The notes under the pieces: model-generated
Told to the model about the DNA's origin: nothing
Seen by the model: the letters and a program-made list of their open reading frames with translations, nothing else
Database searches by the model: none
In this document: in pieces, positions 6,191 to 6,539 of the stretch
Layout: each line of letters opens with the position of its first letter
How positions within the stretch are numbered: the stretch's first letter is position 1
Made by a program: the position numbers and the translations under genes
NCBI GenBank assembly: GCA_001304365.1
Contig: LJNA01000095.1
Coordinates: 1 to 6,539 of the forward strand
Source: Syntrophobacter sp. DG_60
GTDB taxonomy: Bacteria > Desulfobacterota > Desulfofervidia > Desulfofervidales > DG-60
Direction: 5' to 3'
Length of the DNA: 6,539 nt

Positions 6191-6241
6191 GCATGGTGTG
6201 TCATGAATCATATGCTTGTATCCTGGTCTCGGTATTATGCA

Positions 6242-6539
6242 CTAAGCCTTACTGATTAGCTCATCTAACATAGCCCCATCAATGGTTTCCTTTTCTAAGA
6301 GCAATTGAGCCACCTTATGTAATAAATTGAGGTGGTCGGTAAGGACTTGTTTAACTTGTTCATAGGCTTGCATAACTAATTTTTTGACCTCTTCATCTAT
6401 CTTGCGGGCTGTCTCCTCACTGTAATCTCTAATCTGTGCAAACTCTTTTCCTAAAAAGATGTGGTCTTCACGTTTACCAAAGGTAAGTGGGCCAATAGTG
6501 TCACTCATCCCCCAATTGCACCCCATCTTTCTTGCCAAT
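6242..6539 (-). CDS. ftsH: ATP-dependent zinc metalloprotease FtsH, C-terminal end (partial)
   Basis: These are the last 98 residues of FtsH, the membrane-anchored AAA+ hexameric protease that degrades misfolded membrane proteins and some regulatory proteins. The gene runs off the right edge, so the transmembrane segments, AAA+ module and HExxH zinc site are outside the window. Visible is the end of the M41 peptidase domain: ARKMGCNWGMSD, IGPLTFGKRED, IFLGKEF and RDYSEETARKIDEEVKKLV, followed by a helical tail ending in LLEKETIDGAMLDELI. The first full codon at the edge, TTG, is an internal Leu (family pattern xLARKM), not a start. GCN stands where many relatives have V-T/C-E before WGMS, a small variation. 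The stop TAG lies 165 bases before argG on the same strand. Confidence 0.93.
   Translation of the reverse strand, partial: LARKMGCNWGMSDTIGPLTFGKREDHIFLGKEFAQIRDYSEETARKIDEEVKKLVMQAYEQVKQVLTDHLNLLHKVAQLLLEKETIDGAMLDELISKA

Noticed and set aside
6116..6211. 31-codon frame upstream of argG, in the argG frame, as a leader peptide
   Set aside because: There is no Shine-Dalgarno and only one Arg codon, and it runs through the low-complexity repeats; it reads like chance coding of repeat DNA.
6536..6538. TTG at the right edge as the start of a complete small protein
   Set aside because: The sequence is the conserved FtsH C-terminal segment and the codon encodes the internal Leu of LARKM; the gene is cut by the window edge.

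Overview
The window is A+T-rich DNA packed with ordinary bacterial housekeeping genes. The organism is probably a Gram-negative bacterium. The first gene encodes a lipoprotein with no Asp after the lipidated Cys, which fits outer-membrane sorting. The rest of the set (MnmA, ArgG, ArgH, FtsH) is bacterial in type. The low G+C, the CxxC-type MnmA and the general character of the proteins would suit a low-GC Desulfobacterota-like lineage. That placement is an impression only; no marker here proves it.

Left part (1-1626, + strand): a small lipoprotein of unknown function lies 12 bases upstream of a class I/II PLP-dependent aminotransferase, probably in one operon. A convergent gene on the - strand (1650-2066) encodes a 138-residue protein with a predicted winged helix-turn-helix. 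Its promoter appears to place the transcription start on the ATG itself, so its mRNA may be leaderless. The very A+T-rich gap between this gene and mnmA (about 2067-2355) carries four exact copies of the 9-mer ATTATAATT or its complement. Two of them form a perfect inverted repeat, and a degenerate copy covers the regulator's own -10 region. This looks like an operator array for an autoregulated transcription factor and is the most interesting signal in the window.

Middle (2356-3438, + strand): mnmA, the tRNA U34 2-thiouridylase, starts at GTG and has a Cys-x2-Cys plus a distal Cys. It is convergent with the arginine genes.

Right part (3495-6539, - strand): the reading order is ftsH (C-terminal end only) - argG - argH. 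argG and argH encode the last two steps of arginine synthesis (citrulline + Asp to argininosuccinate, then to arginine + fumarate). They overlap by one base (TAGTG) and are almost certainly translationally coupled. The 165-base gap between ftsH and argG has no convincing Shine-Dalgarno or promoter and is made largely of two kinds of short degenerate repeats. No rRNA, tRNA, CRISPR array or insertion sequence was seen.
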